64,000 nucleotides of DNA, from NCBI GenBank assembly GCA_032718565.1, contig JAVGVS010000020.1:3196715-3260714 (forward strand), read 5' to 3'. Under the pieces are notes generated by a model. That model ran no database searches. It worked only from the letters and a program-made list of their open reading frames with translations, and was not told the DNA's origin. Made by a program: the position numbers and the translations under genes. Numbering within the stretch: the first letter of the stretch is position 1; each line of letters starts with the position of its first letter. Shown piece by piece: positions 1 through 14,133 of the stretch. Source of the DNA: Distichodus sexfasciatus. Taxonomy: Eukaryota > Chordata > Actinopteri > Characiformes > Distichodontidae.

Positions 1-660
1 AAAGACTAGAAGAGTCTCTCCTTAAGGAAACTTGGAATGCCACTTGGAAAAAACGGCAGCTCTAGTAGGGAAACTGAGGAAAAGTGATAAAAGCAGACGA
101 GTGCTCTGAGAAGGAGCATTGTTTGGATTATACATCTCTAGCAAATAAACGCATGATGAGTCCAATCGCAGCCATCTCCGACACTCTAATTCACGGCAGA
201 TGTGTTACTGCAAAGTACTGTGGTTTTAATGTGTGTGTCTTAATGAGGAAAGGCAAAACACCTGCAAGGACTGTCTTTTATAGCTTTTTTAGGATAAAAA
301 GTTGAAAGTTGATCTGAGTGTGAATAAAACAGAAAGCCGTAACAATGCTTTTTTACTTTTCTTGTACTTTCTCTGCAAAGGAACATAGTCATATGGGGGG
401 ACAAACACCAACAAACACATGAACAAACACGTTTCTATGGCAATCAGTGGATGGTGTCCTCTACCAGGTGTAGTGAGGCACGTGAGGTCTCTGAGGACAA
501 TAACACTCTTTATCACTCTTAATCTATTATTTCCACGTGGTTATATTGGGTCAGCATCTGGATAGCGGAGTTCATTACTCTCGTCTGGAGGAGTGAAACC
601 AACTAAAATAGCGCTATGCGCTCGCTGATAACGAGGTATAAGTCTTATATCACCTAGATG
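1..660. other. Unassigned intergenic/intronic DNA
   Basis: I see no coding, RNA or recognisable repeat signal here. Open frames are short and have no family resemblance. The segment ends at the start of the GACA/GATA microsatellite. Confidence 0.5.
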
Positions 661-687
661 GACAGACAGACAGACAGACAGACAGAC

Positions 688-770
<83 letters not shown>

Positions 771-817
771 CGGACGGACAGACAGATAGATGGAAAGATA
801 GATAGATAGATAGAGAT

Positions 818-863
<46 letters not shown>

Positions 864-870
864 GGAAAGA
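661..870. repeat. Compound (GACA)n(GATA)n microsatellite
   Basis: Seven GACA units run directly into a long GATA block. A short GGAC/GACA interruption near 770-788 follows, then two more GATA blocks ending with GATGGAAA. This is the Bkm-type simple repeat known from snakes and fishes, where it can be enriched on sex chromosomes. Here it is a single locus, so no sex linkage can be inferred. Confidence 0.95.
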
Positions 871-2920
<2,050 letters not shown>

Positions 2921-3010
2921 AACAACAACAACAATAAATAATAATAACAATAATATATTTACTAATAATAAGAATACTAAGGTTTAAATAATAATAATAA
3001 TAATAATCTT
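2921..3010. repeat. Imperfect AAT/AAC trinucleotide repeat
   Basis: AAC and AAT units (2,923-2,960) are followed by a (TAA)n block (2,988-3,006) within AT-rich DNA. This is a simple repeat with no coding meaning. Confidence 0.85.
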
Positions 3011-3175
3011 TTTTGTATTTAACAGGATTCTGGTGATCTTCGAGAGGATGATCCTCATGGGTCTTGACACTTACAAAGAGTAACACCACATGTTGACACT
3101 CTACTTTGTAGTTTAAAGTACTACTACTTTGTAGCTCTGAAGTTAGAGCTGAGTACTTTAAACAGTCCCATGTGC

Positions 3176-3216
3176 AGGCACACACACACACACGCACGCA
3201 CACACACACGCACACC
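3176..3216. repeat. (CA)n with CGCA interruptions
   Basis: A CA dinucleotide tract is interrupted by several GCA steps. It is an ordinary vertebrate microsatellite. Confidence 0.9.
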
Positions 3217-4449
3217 AAAACCAGCATATAGTCCTCGCCTGATTTAAATCAGGTATGTGCTCAGCACACAGAGATTTCCAATCACTTCAATAAACACAGC
3301 CCTAAAAAAGCTGAAGCAGTTTGGCAGTGAGAGCCCCGTACTGCTGAATTAAGATCTGGCACGAGGTCGACGGGGTTTTCGTAACAACCACTGTGGAATA
3401 AAAGAAATGTCTTAAGAGTGACTCAATCGCTGTTCATTTGGTTTGAAGGCTTTCATTTAAAGGTAACACAGATCTTACCAAAGGGTCAAAACCGTGGTGC
3501 TAGATATGTGGTGGTCAGTTGAAGTAGCGTAAGAGGGCAAAAACAAAGTTCCCCTGTTGTGCAGTAGTTAACTTTGTTTAACTAATATATGAATATTAAG
3601 CAGTTTAAAAACCTAATAATGTACATTAATTTGTATAATAAATGAAGTTGTTCTTGGCAAGTTTTTTTGTTATAATTTATCAAGATTTTAATAGTTTAAG
3701 AGGTTAAAATCATGTGGACCAGAAAAATAATAACTTTTTAGCTAGCATTGAAGTTGAAGTCAGAATTTGATGTGTATATATACATACTTTAAAGAAGGCT
3801 CTTTAAGAGCGCCGTCAACATCTGTCCTCTCAACGTCAGCCCTTAAAGCTCTTCGTACACTTAAGAAAATCAGTGAACGAAACGGGCTCTTCTGCTTCCC
3901 ACCGCTAGCGAGAGAAAAGACGGAGAGTCATGCAGTTCGCTCAAAGCCACTTCTGTTGTCAAAACACAGCGAGATGGGCCAGATAAAGTAAATTGTATCC
4001 TTGGGAAAGATGAGAATGAGTAAGAACAGATGATCTCCCCCATTCCTTCTCCTCCTCCTCCTCCTCATCCTCCTCCTCCTCGCTACCGAAGCAGAGGTAA
4101 CCGGACCTGGCTTGGCCTCACCTCCGGGGCCCTTTGTAAGATTGAGAGTCAATCAGAGCCCGATGACAGACAGAGTCAGGATAGATTTAGGAAAGAAAGC
4201 CGCAGAAGGGGTCGAACGAGGAGGCCACAGCAGTGGCGCAACCCGAGGGACGGGAATTACCCACAACGTCCAGCCTCGGCTCCGAGCGATCCGGTATTGT
4301 GTACCTCTGACCTCAAAATATGATGCTTGGGTCGGCTGTAGCTGACACAGAGAACTAGAAACATTTCTTTCCCAAATACTTAATGGAACTGAGTGTGAGA
4401 GAAATCTGATGTTCTAATTGGACCAGACACTTTAGTAGCTTTTAAGAAC
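3217..4449. other. Unassigned DNA with a (CCT)n tract
   Basis: No gene is supported. A CCT/CTC trinucleotide tract lies at about 4,046-4,082, and the opposite strand gives Arg-rich spurious frames. A GC-richer block around 4,090-4,310 has no recognisable domain in any frame. Confidence 0.4.
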
Positions 4450-4750
4450 TGGGCAGTTATACGAAAATTAATGGAAATTGACATTCAGAACCTCTGACTG
4501 ACACAATCTTGCCATGGTGGGTAATCTGACTATTTTTTTAATTCTGTCAATATTTTTTATGAATTTTGTTAATACTTTCCTTGGTGTGTGTTCATGTACT
4601 GTCCCATTAAAAAACATACAACCACGTGTATTGTCCCAGTTTTAGCATATTTATAGTACAAACCTTGTCAGTGAACCATGAGAGCAAAAACATGGTTGAA
4701 AAATCTCAAATTAATCATGATATTGATTTGAGCTCATATCGCCCAACCCT
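4450..4750. mobile_element. Non-autonomous DNA element (GGGCAGTTA...ATATCGCCCAACCCT type)
   Basis: An AT-rich block of about 300 bp begins with GGGCAG and ends with ATATCGCCCAACCCT, a terminus seen again around 11.7, 19.1, 30.3 and 49.0 kb. Its interior (CAGAACCTCTGACTGACACA) aligns by eye with segments near 31,750 and 34,530 (AGAGCCTCTAACTGATGCA). Repeated ends and lack of coding fit a MITE. I cannot assign the superfamily with confidence. Confidence 0.6.
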
Positions 4751-6539
4751 TCACGCTAGTGTAAAGAGTCTTTTTTTTGCCAAATAAACGTACATTTGAC
4801 AGACTAAACACTACCGTACCCCTCACAGCATCACTGCAAACTTAAAGAAGCAAAAACTGGACACCAAACTCATCTTCGCTACTCAAATCCACATTTCATT
4901 TCACAGTCAAATATGCGCATTTAATTTTTCTTGAAATCCTTTGTTAACAAACAAACACACGGTAAACCCAAAGTGTAATCCTGGTTTAATAATAGGATTG
5001 ACCTCCCGAATCCTTGAAAGCCAACTGAGTTCACAGAGCACATTGTTTGACTCTGAATTTGAGGGCAAAGACTCTTCAGGACATACAGCAAGACAGAACA
5101 TAAAAAGAGAAGTGGGACACTTTGTCCCGAGTGTGTTTCTGGCAGATGTTCGGGGCTTAACTCGAAGGCCGTTTTAGTAAACAAACAGCCGTGAGAAAAG
5201 GACAAAAGTGAGGATTCATTCAACACTGTCCTGAGCCTTGCTAGTAAATTAAATACGGACAATGCTCCCGCTCGCAGGACTTGTGCAAGTTCACTGATGA
5301 CAAAAGAGTGTGTATAGACTGAAAAATCCAAACACAAGTCCAAGCACATGCACATAAGTTAAAGTATACAGATACTGCTATATCACTGACTACGGCTCGG
5401 CAATTACCCAAAAGATTACCAAAACCGAGACTTAACCCTTTCAACTTAATCTTGCTCTTGGTGGTTAATTGAGGAAACACTTTTGACCCTATCCAATCAT
5501 TCATAAACCATCTTCTGTTTCAAAAATTTGCCTTCAGTCACATTGCAGTCTTCCTCGTCCGACTGAAATAAAAATAAAATCATAACTCATCAAAATATTC
5601 ACAATATTTACGTTTTTGTTTTACCACATTCAGTCCTCATTAGGGGTATAATAATACTGTGATCTACATTGGTACATTGATTAAACGATCATCGATTCAC
5701 AGCATCAATCCAAAATTAAAACATCAATAAGACATCATGGCTTTAGGGAAAGTCTGAAAACAACTGCTCAACTCTTAATGGCCCTGTCTTTAGGAAATGG
5801 AAGTTGTGTCTGATAAACACTGTAAATATAAACCGTTAATCCAAACTAGTTTGTCAAAAATGATAGAACTGTGTTAAACTGCTAGAACTTCCATCGGGTT
5901 GTTGCTCCAATAAAAACTGTCTGTGAAATTAGCATAACTGGAACTCGCTGTGGATAAGAACGTTCGATAAAAGGCATAAATGCAAATGTGACTCCATGAG
6001 TTTCTAAAATAACAGCTGTTTTATACCATGAAATACAAGATACATCTTTTTGCAAAACGTTCGCCCAACCGGACATGCACTAATGGCTAAAGCAGATGCA
6101 TTCTGCAAGCAGTCTGGCCCTGTCGGAGGCTACCGGCAAAATCTGGATATAGAATATCAAAGGAAGCTCGCATGAGGTCGAAAGAAAATAATCATTATAT
6201 GTTCGAGAACTTGGGGTATATAAATGTCTGCTTCTCATCAGGGCAGTTAATGAGAAGACAAAGCAACACGGGCTGCATGTATTACCACTCTGAGGTTTCC
6301 GTCTCTATCTGAATTTTAAAACAACGTGGAACGGTGTCAGCGAGGAATCTGTCTGGATCAGACGGAGTTAACATGGCCATAAGAGGTCTGGAGGTGCTGG
6401 AGATGGGCACTGAGCACCACGTGGAGAAACTACAAACTTTTCCCCATCTGGATGCAATTTAAGTGATAAGGAGAATAGCATCTGCCCCCAAAACAGAAAC
6501 ATCCACAACATGGAACTAAGAGATTCAATTACAGCTCTC
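4751..6539. other. Unassigned DNA with a possible MITE fragment near 5.64-5.72 kb
   Basis: No gene is seen. Around 5,640-5,720 a stretch with alternating GATTAAACGATCATCGATT-like words resembles terminal parts of teleost MITEs, but it lacks a clear partner terminus. The rest is unremarkable. Confidence 0.3.
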
Positions 6540-6950
6540 CAACTCTCTCTATCCATCCACTCATCCATCCCTCTATCCATCATGGCTCTACATACCTACT
6601 CTTCTTTCTTTATGTCTCTCTTTTCCTTCTTTCTTTCCTTATCTTCTACTTAATTCATCTGTCACTGTTTATAAACGTCTCTCACTCTCTCTTCATCCAT
6701 CATCAGTTTATCTACCAACTCTTCCTTTTTTATGTATCTTTCTCTTTTTATCTAAACGTGTCTCTGTTTCTCCTATTTTATCTCTCCCTTTCTATCTACT
6801 TTTTTACCGTTCTGTACTTTCTGCATCTTTATAAATCTCTTTCCCTCTCTGTCTTTTTTTTACAAGTCAATCTTTCTCTCTTTCCTCCTATTTTTTACTC
6901 TTTTATCTTTCTCTTTATGTCTCACTAATTCTTTCTTCCTCTCGCCTTTT

Positions 6951-6985
<35 letters not shown>

Positions 6986-7235
6986 CATCTATCCATCCAT
7001 CCATCCATCCATCTGGTGTGTTCTCCCCATACACCCATACACTCATTAACTGCATGCAATCAACTCACTCTCCACCCTTCGCTCGCTCTCTCTTTCACAC
7101 ACACAGATATGAACAAGGTTCCTGGTGGCCCTCTCTGCTCACAAGACATTAGAAGTGGCCACTCTAGCCTCCCTCCCTCCCTCCCTCTATCCTCCCTCCT
7201 ACATTCTTTCTTTCTTTCTTTCTTTCTTCAGGACT
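6540..7235. repeat. Pyrimidine-rich tract with TC, CCAT, CCCT and CTTT repeats
   Basis: The + strand is strongly C+T biased. Perfect blocks are (CT)n at 6,954-6,980, (CCAT)n at 6,981-7,013, (CCCT)n near 7,171-7,188 and (CTTT)n at 7,206-7,230. It lies immediately upstream of the presumed flrt3 promoter, so it may influence nucleosome occupancy there. That effect is inference. Confidence 0.85.
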
Positions 7236-7369
7236 CTTGCCATCTCTGGTCATCTTCCTTTCTCTTACCCCCCCTAGTGCCCAGAAACCACAGCGTTCCT
7301 GCAAATGCCAGATAAAGCGAGGAGAGAAAGAGGAGGGAGGGCGTGAAAGAGGGAGAAAGAGAGGGAGAG

Positions 7370-7430
7370 AGTGACAGAGGGGCGGAGTCAGGGTGAAGCC
7401 AGGCCCCGCCCTCTCATGACGTCAGTGCTG
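7370..7430 (+). promoter_or_regulatory. flrt3: Probable flrt3 core promoter: GC boxes and palindromic CRE
   Basis: A GC-box-like GGGGCGGA lies at about 7,379, followed by an AP-1-like GAGTCA, CCCCGCCC at 7,404-7,411 and a full palindromic TGACGTCA at 7,417-7,424. No TATA box lies at the right distance, which suits a TATA-less CpG promoter. It sits about 340 bp upstream of a perfect splice donor (7,761). The transcription start is not visible and is placed only approximately. Confidence 0.6.
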
Positions 7431-7439
7431 GGTTGAGGC

Positions 7440-7760
7440 TGAGCTACAGGCAGATGTAACTTCACACTTATAGTGAGCTCCAGGCAGCCGAGCAGATCCT
7501 CTCTCCCCTTCTGCCAAGGAGTGTGTGTGTGTGTGCATGTGTGTAAAAGTGTGTGTGTGTATACATGTGCGGACACAGTAACACACACCGCAGCACACAC
7601 CACTGCTGCTGAGACTTCTGGGTTGTTTTTTTTGTGTGTTTTTAGGCTTAACTTTTTTTTTTTTACTGGATTTCCATCCTTGCACTGGATATATAATCGG
7701 CGGAGCGACTCGTTCTGAGGATATTTCATTGTCTTTCCCGTTTTTATATATAATTTACAG
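7440..7760 (+). other. flrt3: flrt3 non-coding exon 1 (5' end approximate)
   Basis: The 3' boundary is well supported: CAG at 7,758-7,760 followed by GTAAGTGT is a consensus donor. The exon contains a GT microsatellite (7,520-7,566) and no long frame. An ATGTAA at 7,454 would be a minimal start-stop uORF if transcription begins upstream of it. Other FLRT3 genes have untranslated 5' exons before a single coding exon, which this layout matches. The 5' limit is a guess. Confidence 0.55.
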
Positions 7761-8924
7761 GTAAGTGTGTTTATTGGATTTCTCGACTGCTAACTCGCAA
7801 TGTTTTCTCCCGTCTGGGACTCCCTGTGTTTGAGAATAAAAAATTCAGTGAGAATAAAACCTCACGGACACCCACAAATCCGCCACTGTTCTTCTGTCAG
7901 AAGCTTTCACTTTTTCCTCCTCTTCACATTAGACCCGACTTTACCATCGATGTTTTTTTTAGTTAATATCTTTATCACTATTGTCGGATTTTTATCTTTA
8001 TTATTTTGCGATTTTTCACAAGCCTGGACATCATGGTCTCTGGGGGGGTTTTTTGGCGGTGCATCCCAACTCTCGGGATTCCGACTCGAAAACGAGCGGA
8101 ATAAACGCAGTAAATCCCTCCGTGGCGCATTCTGTAGCGACGTTATTACGACCCATAATCATCTCTAATGATTTATCACCACCGACTCTATACATAACGC
8201 CGACAGCAACTTCCATTTTTCCTCCCCTCCCCGTCCACGACCATCATCTTCAACTATAGTGGCAAACAAATTCGATCAAAATCGCTTTTTATTATTACAC
8301 GCTCCGTGTTCGGTCCACTACGCGCGCGTCTCGGAGAAGCGCGATAAAGACTGGGCTTTTATTATATAAAGGGTTCGATTTTAACAGAAATGGGGGGGAA
8401 AAATGCAGTGAAGACAGTGACGCTGTGGATGTTAATTAGAAAAGAAGACGGAGGAGAGAAGATGGAGAAAAGCGGCGCGGAGTCGCGGGAGAGAGTGAGA
8501 TTTTCCAGCCGGTAAAGGGGGGAGTTTAATCGGGGAGAGACGCGGCGATCGGAGCTGCGGTTCTTAAACAGGCACACACAGACACACACTTACACACACT
8601 GCTCCTCTCCGGTGTGTGTGCGTTTATGTGAGTGTGTGTGTGTGTGTGTCCTGCGTGGGATTTGGTGTTACGGCCTCGAAGTTAAACAAGCCATGGCGCG
8701 TCTTATGCGCGTTATGAAGCCTAACCCGAGCGCACCGAACGCTTCTCAGCAAGAACTGAGAGGCAGTAAGTGGGAGAAAAAAGGGAGAAATGGATGAGAG
8801 GATGGATGGATGGATGGATGGATGGAGAGGAGAGTCAGATATAATCTGGCTTACATGGATGTAGAAAAACGGATTCACCAATGTAAACCTGTAATACAGG
8901 ATGAACAGCGAGGATATTCCAACG

Positions 8925-8926
<2 letters not shown>

Positions 8927-8954
<28 letters not shown>
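8927..8954. repeat. (TC)n microsatellite in intron 1
   Basis: This is an uninterrupted TC dinucleotide tract in proposed intron 1. A (GGAT)n block lies about 100 bp upstream at 8,801-8,824. Confidence 0.95.
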
Positions 8955-8961
<7 letters not shown>

Positions 8962-11555
8962 ATTCCATCTCTCTATCTCTCTACCTTTACATATGCACAA
9001 AACAGTCATTATATTTCTAAAGATTTAGGATTAATTAATTTTCCCTTTTAGCCAGAATAAAAAACAACTTGTGGCGTGGATTTACAAAGTCCAACTTACA
9101 GCTAGAAAACCAGTTAAATTTTTTCTGCATCTAGGAAGAGAGGTTTTTTACTAAGAAAGAGGGGGGGGGAAAGCCACATCTGATATTATACGTCACATAG
9201 AAAATTAATTAAAACCAGAGTTTCCCAAAGCGAGAGGGAGGCCATACGAGACGAGACTTTACGCGGCAGCCAAACGGCAGAGTTCGCTTCGCTTTTGTTA
9301 GCGCAGGCCGCAAGCCTAAACACACTGGTCCGTGGCATTCACCGCGAGTCGACATGAAATGCTCGTGCCTTTCAGGCCTCCAGAGAAGTCTGTCACACCT
9401 TTTGTGTGGCAGACAAAAAAAAGCGTTTAACAGAAATCGCCATTCATGTTAGAGGCCAACCTCTGACCCCAAAGGGAGGGCCTTTTACAAGGGAAAAAGT
9501 GGCTTATGCATACATAAACACTGAAAATGGGTTTTGTTATATTTCACAACAAGGCCCAAAGCCAATCCTTCAAATTAAAGTCATTTCAAAGATAAAGAAA
9601 TGCAACAGTGGGACAAAATTCGTGTTGGCCGCCGTGTAAATATGAGAAGCAATTTACCCCCTTCTGGGAAGAAACAAGGAGCGAACAGTGTAGTAAATCA
9701 ACCCGAGTCTTTCTGCCCTTGTCCAGTGGCAGCTACGCTCTGTACCCTGGCAGGGGGTGTGTGCGTGGTAATTAAAGCACAAGCTCTCCGTGTGTGTATA
9801 TATATGTGTGTGTGAGACATGCACTCCGAAAGAGAGACCCACACAGGCCTGGATACAGGAGCGCCTACCACCCCCAAGTGGGGAAAAGCAGTGCAGCTGC
9901 TGCAGACCGCGTTTTCTTTTCAGCAGGTTACAAAAGAAAAGAGACCCCCCGTCTCATCCCAGACTCCTCTTTCCGAGCTCGAGCTCCTTGGCACAGACGT
10001 ACCTGGGCCTTTCCATTTAGCTCTCTACTGGCTTTTAAATAGCACTTAAGCCTGTTTAAACAGCTGCCCTCCAAATTTCCAACAGCAAAGATTTATAAAA
10101 CTAAAAGTCAGCCTTGGCCTTAAACTCATTGAAAGCTTGTCAGAGCATTCAAAATTTAATAAGCAACGATAAGCAAATCAAGAATGAGGCAGCAAACTAA
10201 TAATCTTAACCAACGTAACTTTATAAACTTATAAACATAAAATTTATGACTAACCCATACGTAGCTAAATCTCATTAATTTATAGTCCCAATATTTTCTA
10301 GTTTTTCTCTAATTTGTTTTTAGGAAATAGTAAGTGTAGAATTGAAGAAAACCCAATAATTAAATGTTTTGCACAAACAGGCATGCAATAAAAATTGTGT
10401 GTCAAAATCTTCACGCAAACAGCTATAAAAGTGGGTTTTAACAACAAATGTCTCAAGCACGGTTGGCGAATGAGGCCCAACCCCTTAAATCTACAAGCAA
10501 CATCTCAAAAATAAATCTAATCATTAGAATTCATAGTCGACTGCACAATTTATGTAAAGTGCGCCGGCAGATAACCAGACGCTCTGACGTTTGATAGAAT
10601 TTATAATTTAATTTGGGGAAAAAATGATTCAATCCACACAACAACAACAAAAAAACCTCACCGGGCGCTCTCCTTAAGCCCCTCGCCGGGGTAGCCAAGA
10701 CATTTTTTTTTTCCCAAAGACGCTCAATTTAACATCGCTTGTGCAATGCACTGAAGCAGAAGCAGGTAGTGGCCTGGAGAGCGATCTTCTAACGGCGAAG
10801 GCAGCCTATTAGAACGATAGGGAGAAGTGTCCATCACTCAGGCCGCACTCCGTGCGCCATTTCCCCCCCAGAAAAATAAGAGGGGAAAAAAAGTGGAGAG
10901 GCACAAGATAATAGCAGGGTTCACGGGGGGTGGGGGGAGCTGAGAAGTTGAACTGCACGAAAACCCGATAATCCATGCGGAGAGGAGATTGGAGATGTGT
11001 GTGTGTGTGTGTATGTGTGTGTGAGGAGGGGATTTGAGACTCTTTCAGAACCGACTCCCCGAGTTCTCATGCTTGCCTTGTAATGAACAATGCAGAGGGG
11101 CTACTTTGGTTAAAATCCAGTAAACGTAGAAGAAGAAGGAAGGGAGGGAGGGAGAGAGAGAGAGAACACGGTCGAGTGGGCAGAAACGAGTCAGCAGGTA
11201 TGGGAGAGTGGCATGCAAAAACCATGATGCTCATAATTGACTCAGGTCAGGATGGAGGTTGTGTCAAATCTTCAAGCTTCACCTCGCCAAGATGACCAGG
11301 GGGACTCGTCTCAGGGAGAAAGAACACTCCGAGCTGTTTTCCATTTTTTTGCATTCGTAATTTGGGGAGAACAAACAGTCACAAAGTGTTCTTCAAAGTT
11401 CGTAACGTCCCAGAGGAGGAAACGTGAGAACATGAGGTTTCGCTTCAGACTTGCGGAATCGATCGTACTGAAAAAGGATGTGAGCGGCAGGAGAGGAGAC
11501 TGATAAGTCAAATCTACGTTCTCTTGATCACTGGCTGCTTTCCTCATTCTTATCT

Positions 11556-11727
11556 AGGGCTGAGCAGTTAATCAAAACCGATATTCAGTAGCTCTAATGA
11601 ACGTTGATTATTTTGATTCTTTTTTTTTAATCATTACAATTTAATTAACAATATAATTGTTAAACGTAATTGAGGTAAAATCTTGATTTTATTGTGATAC
11701 TGATTTCAAGTCGTATCGTCCAGCCCT
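11556..11727. mobile_element. Short MITE ending in CAGCCCT
   Basis: The element starts AGGGCTGAGCAGTTAATC and ends GTATCGTCCAGCCCT, so the two ends are inverted (AGGGCTG / CAGCCCT). It is about 172 bp, AT-rich and non-coding. The 3' end resembles that of the element at 4,450-4,750 and fragments near 19.1 and 49.0 kb. Confidence 0.65.
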
Positions 11728-13343
11728 GTTCGTACTTGTTATAGTGTTCGTGCCAAGCTTTGGCATTGCAAAGCATTTTTTTTAAATGTAAAAACCCATC
11801 TCCACTGTGCTGGCCTTTCCCTAAAGTAAGGTCACATCTGCTGTTTGAAGCCCGCTTTTAATCTCTGCCATGTTAAGCTCATGGCCGCGTTCGGACCAAA
11901 CAAAAGGAGCCGGGTGTTGTTGGACAAGCATCAGGCTGGCTCTGGAAATCACGTTACAAGGGTCTCAATTCCCTAATCTTCTGCTTGTCGTCGGCTACAA
12001 GGGTTAAGTGTCCGAACGCTTGTAGCCTCCGTCTCTGGAGGTTTTTTTTTTTTTTTTACGGAATACGGGTTAGTATCCGAAGGCCGTCAGGGAAAGGGTT
12101 TTGGGCAAGGGCAAAAAACCATTGTGTTCCACGACGAGACGTGGTGTGTCGTTTGCCTTGGCAAGGGGGAGAGGGTCTATTTTTACCCCTCCTGCGACGA
12201 GGGGGAAAGTTGTGGTGTTGGGAAGTAGGCCAGGAGAAGGTGCTGCAGCAGTGATGGGAGGATGAGGAAGAGGAGGAGGAGCAGGAGGGAGAGGTGGAAC
12301 GGGCTCACGAGGGGGAGGAGGGGGCAGCGGAGGTGACGAGGAACCCGAGGCTCGTGCCGGGACGCTCACGAGCACTCCGAGATCATCTGCCGTATGCATT
12401 TTTGAGCAGCGCGAGGGCGTTTCATCCCTGCGCCGGCGGCCCAGCCGGAGGGGTCTCGAATGCCTCCAGGAATGTAGAAAAAGCGGAGGAAGTGGGATCT
12501 TTTTGCAGAGACGAATTTCCACGCCGCTCCCTTGACTTTTTTTTGGTTTCTCAACCCGCTTTGAGGCAAGGAAAAGGCAAAATGGCAGAGAGCAACTCCC
12601 CCCATTATGTGGCAACCTTAACAGGGCCTCGATGGGTGCAGCTTTTCGAAGGGGAAGGCATTCTTTTTCCTCCATCTCCATAGAGAAGAAAGAGGGGAGG
12701 GGAGAGGAGGGGAGCTGGAGAGGTCAGGGGCTCACAGGTCAACGAACACAATCGTAGCTACTTTTTGGAGAAGAATAACATTTGTTTTGGGCTTTTTTGC
12801 TCGTTTCTACCTACATTTTTCCTCTCATCTGTGTTTTATCAGACGAAGACAATGAGGAAAAGGTGAAACCAAGAATTTAGACGTATTTTCAAAAGAAGCT
12901 CAGCCATAGAGGGGTTTTTACCCTTATAATATCGGTTTCAAAGAGCAGAACTTGAAAAGAACAATGGGCCTCATTCACCTACCGTTCTTAGGAAGAAATC
13001 TTTTTAAACCCACATACGCAGTTTTCACGTTCACCGATCTCCTCTTATGGACGTTGGCTGTAATAGGTGCAAAAATGCTACTTTTTCTATCAGAAGCATC
13101 GAGAGAGGAGCGAATTCTCTCCGAAAAGCCCTCCTACAAACTCTTCCTGAGAGACAGTGGCTTTGGCACTGTCAGACTCAATCACACCGCTAGCACATTG
13201 CACTCATGCATAGCCAATGCCTGTCCCATAAAAGGCCAACTTGGCTTGTCCAGAACTGTTGAAGACTTTCATACAATTTCAAGGCTTTTCCTCCCACTCA
13301 TGTCTTTCTTCCTTCCTTGTTTTTTTTTTCTCTGATTTCGCAG

Positions 13344-14133
13344 GGAGTGGGTCAGAATGAGAGAACGGTGGAGCGTCTGACGGAGGAGTGAGCTCACGTT
13401 GCGGAGGACAGCGAAAAGGAGGTGAGCGAGGTGCCTGTCCGACTCCGCCGCACTCGAGAGCCACCAGGCTGGATACATTATTCATGCCCTTGCCGGGAGC
13501 CGAGGAGCGCGATTCCGAATCGAGGCTGACCGCAAGAAAGCCCGGCTTTTCGGACGCAGCCGCCCTGCTGGATTTGAGCCGGACTTTTTAAAGCAGGGGA
13601 CAGCCGGGACTCGCCGGCTAGCCAGCGGCTCTGGATGCCATGCGAACGGGACGACACGAACAGGAGCCTTCCCCATACGACCGAGGAGTCTTCCGTCCTC
13701 ACAAAAGGGTTTAATTAGGGGGTTCGAAGCCAAGTCGAAAGGATTCGCCACGTCTCCATTCCTGTCTTCTTTTTTTTATTCAACTCCTTTTAAGCTTTCT
13801 TCTTCTCCCTTTTTTTAATTATCCGAATTGCATGCCTGCACCTTGAGCAGGGTCTTTGTCGAAACGGAGGTGTTTATCTGCCGAGAAAAGCCTTTGATGG
13901 CCTGAACTGTGGACGCTTGTGGGGACGAGGCGGGAGGTCAGCCGTACAAACGAGGATCAGGCCCGGCAAATACCGACCGGGGTCGGGATATAACCAAAGA
14001 CGCTCCTCTGACAGCACAGACTAGCGCTTTCTGAGAGGAGGAGGAGGAGGAGGAGGAGAGAAGAAAAGGGAGCTTAAAGCGGCGTTGGGATTTCTGGGCG
14101 AAAGCCGAGGATTTACTGGCTCTTCTAAATCAG
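13344..14133 (+). other. flrt3: flrt3 untranslated exon 2, uORF-rich
   Basis: The acceptor is a poly-T tract followed by CTGATTTCGCAG (AG at 13,342-13,343). The donor is CAG|GTATGA with GT at 14,134. The 790-nt exon is GC-rich in its first half. It contains at least six upstream ATGs: 13,357 (7 codons), 13,484 (35 codons), 13,635 (27 codons), 13,640 (24 codons) and two very short ones near 13,830 and 13,895. None is in frame with the CDS without a stop. A (GGA)n run at 14,037-14,058 near the donor could act as a purine-rich splicing enhancer or G-rich structure. Exon assignment rests on splice signals only. Confidence 0.65.
13484..13591 (+). other. Upstream ORF (35 codons) in flrt3 leader
   Basis: An ATG (context TTCATGC, weak) opens a 35-codon frame starting Met-Pro-Leu-Pro-Gly and ending at TAA. 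It matches no known protein that I recognise. If exon 2 is in the mature mRNA, this and the neighbouring uORFs at 13,635-13,718 and 13,640-13,714 would be expected to reduce or condition translation of FLRT3. Confidence 0.4.

Larger units (their letters stand above)
7761..13343 (+). other. flrt3: flrt3 intron 1 (proposed)
   Basis: The intron is bounded by GTAAGT at 7,761 and TTTCGCAG ending at 13,343, with a long T-rich tract before the acceptor. It contains GT/CA repeats (8,566-8,650; 9,790-9,812; 10,998-11,023), (GGAT)n at 8,801-8,824, (TC)n at 8,927-8,954, a short MITE at 11,556-11,727 and a GGA/GAGG-rich block at about 12,255-12,340. No coding exon is recognisable. The GC-rich first 900 bp may hold promoter-proximal regulatory DNA. 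Confidence 0.6.

Noticed and set aside
3355..3372. CTGGCACGAGGTCGACGG, resembling a cDNA-library adaptor
   Set aside because: Too short and embedded in ordinary sequence; a chance match is likely.
12070..12681. 203-codon minus-strand frame rich in proline
   Set aside because: It lies in proposed intron 1 over a GGA-rich tract. The Pro/Ser-rich run is compositional and no domain is recognisable.
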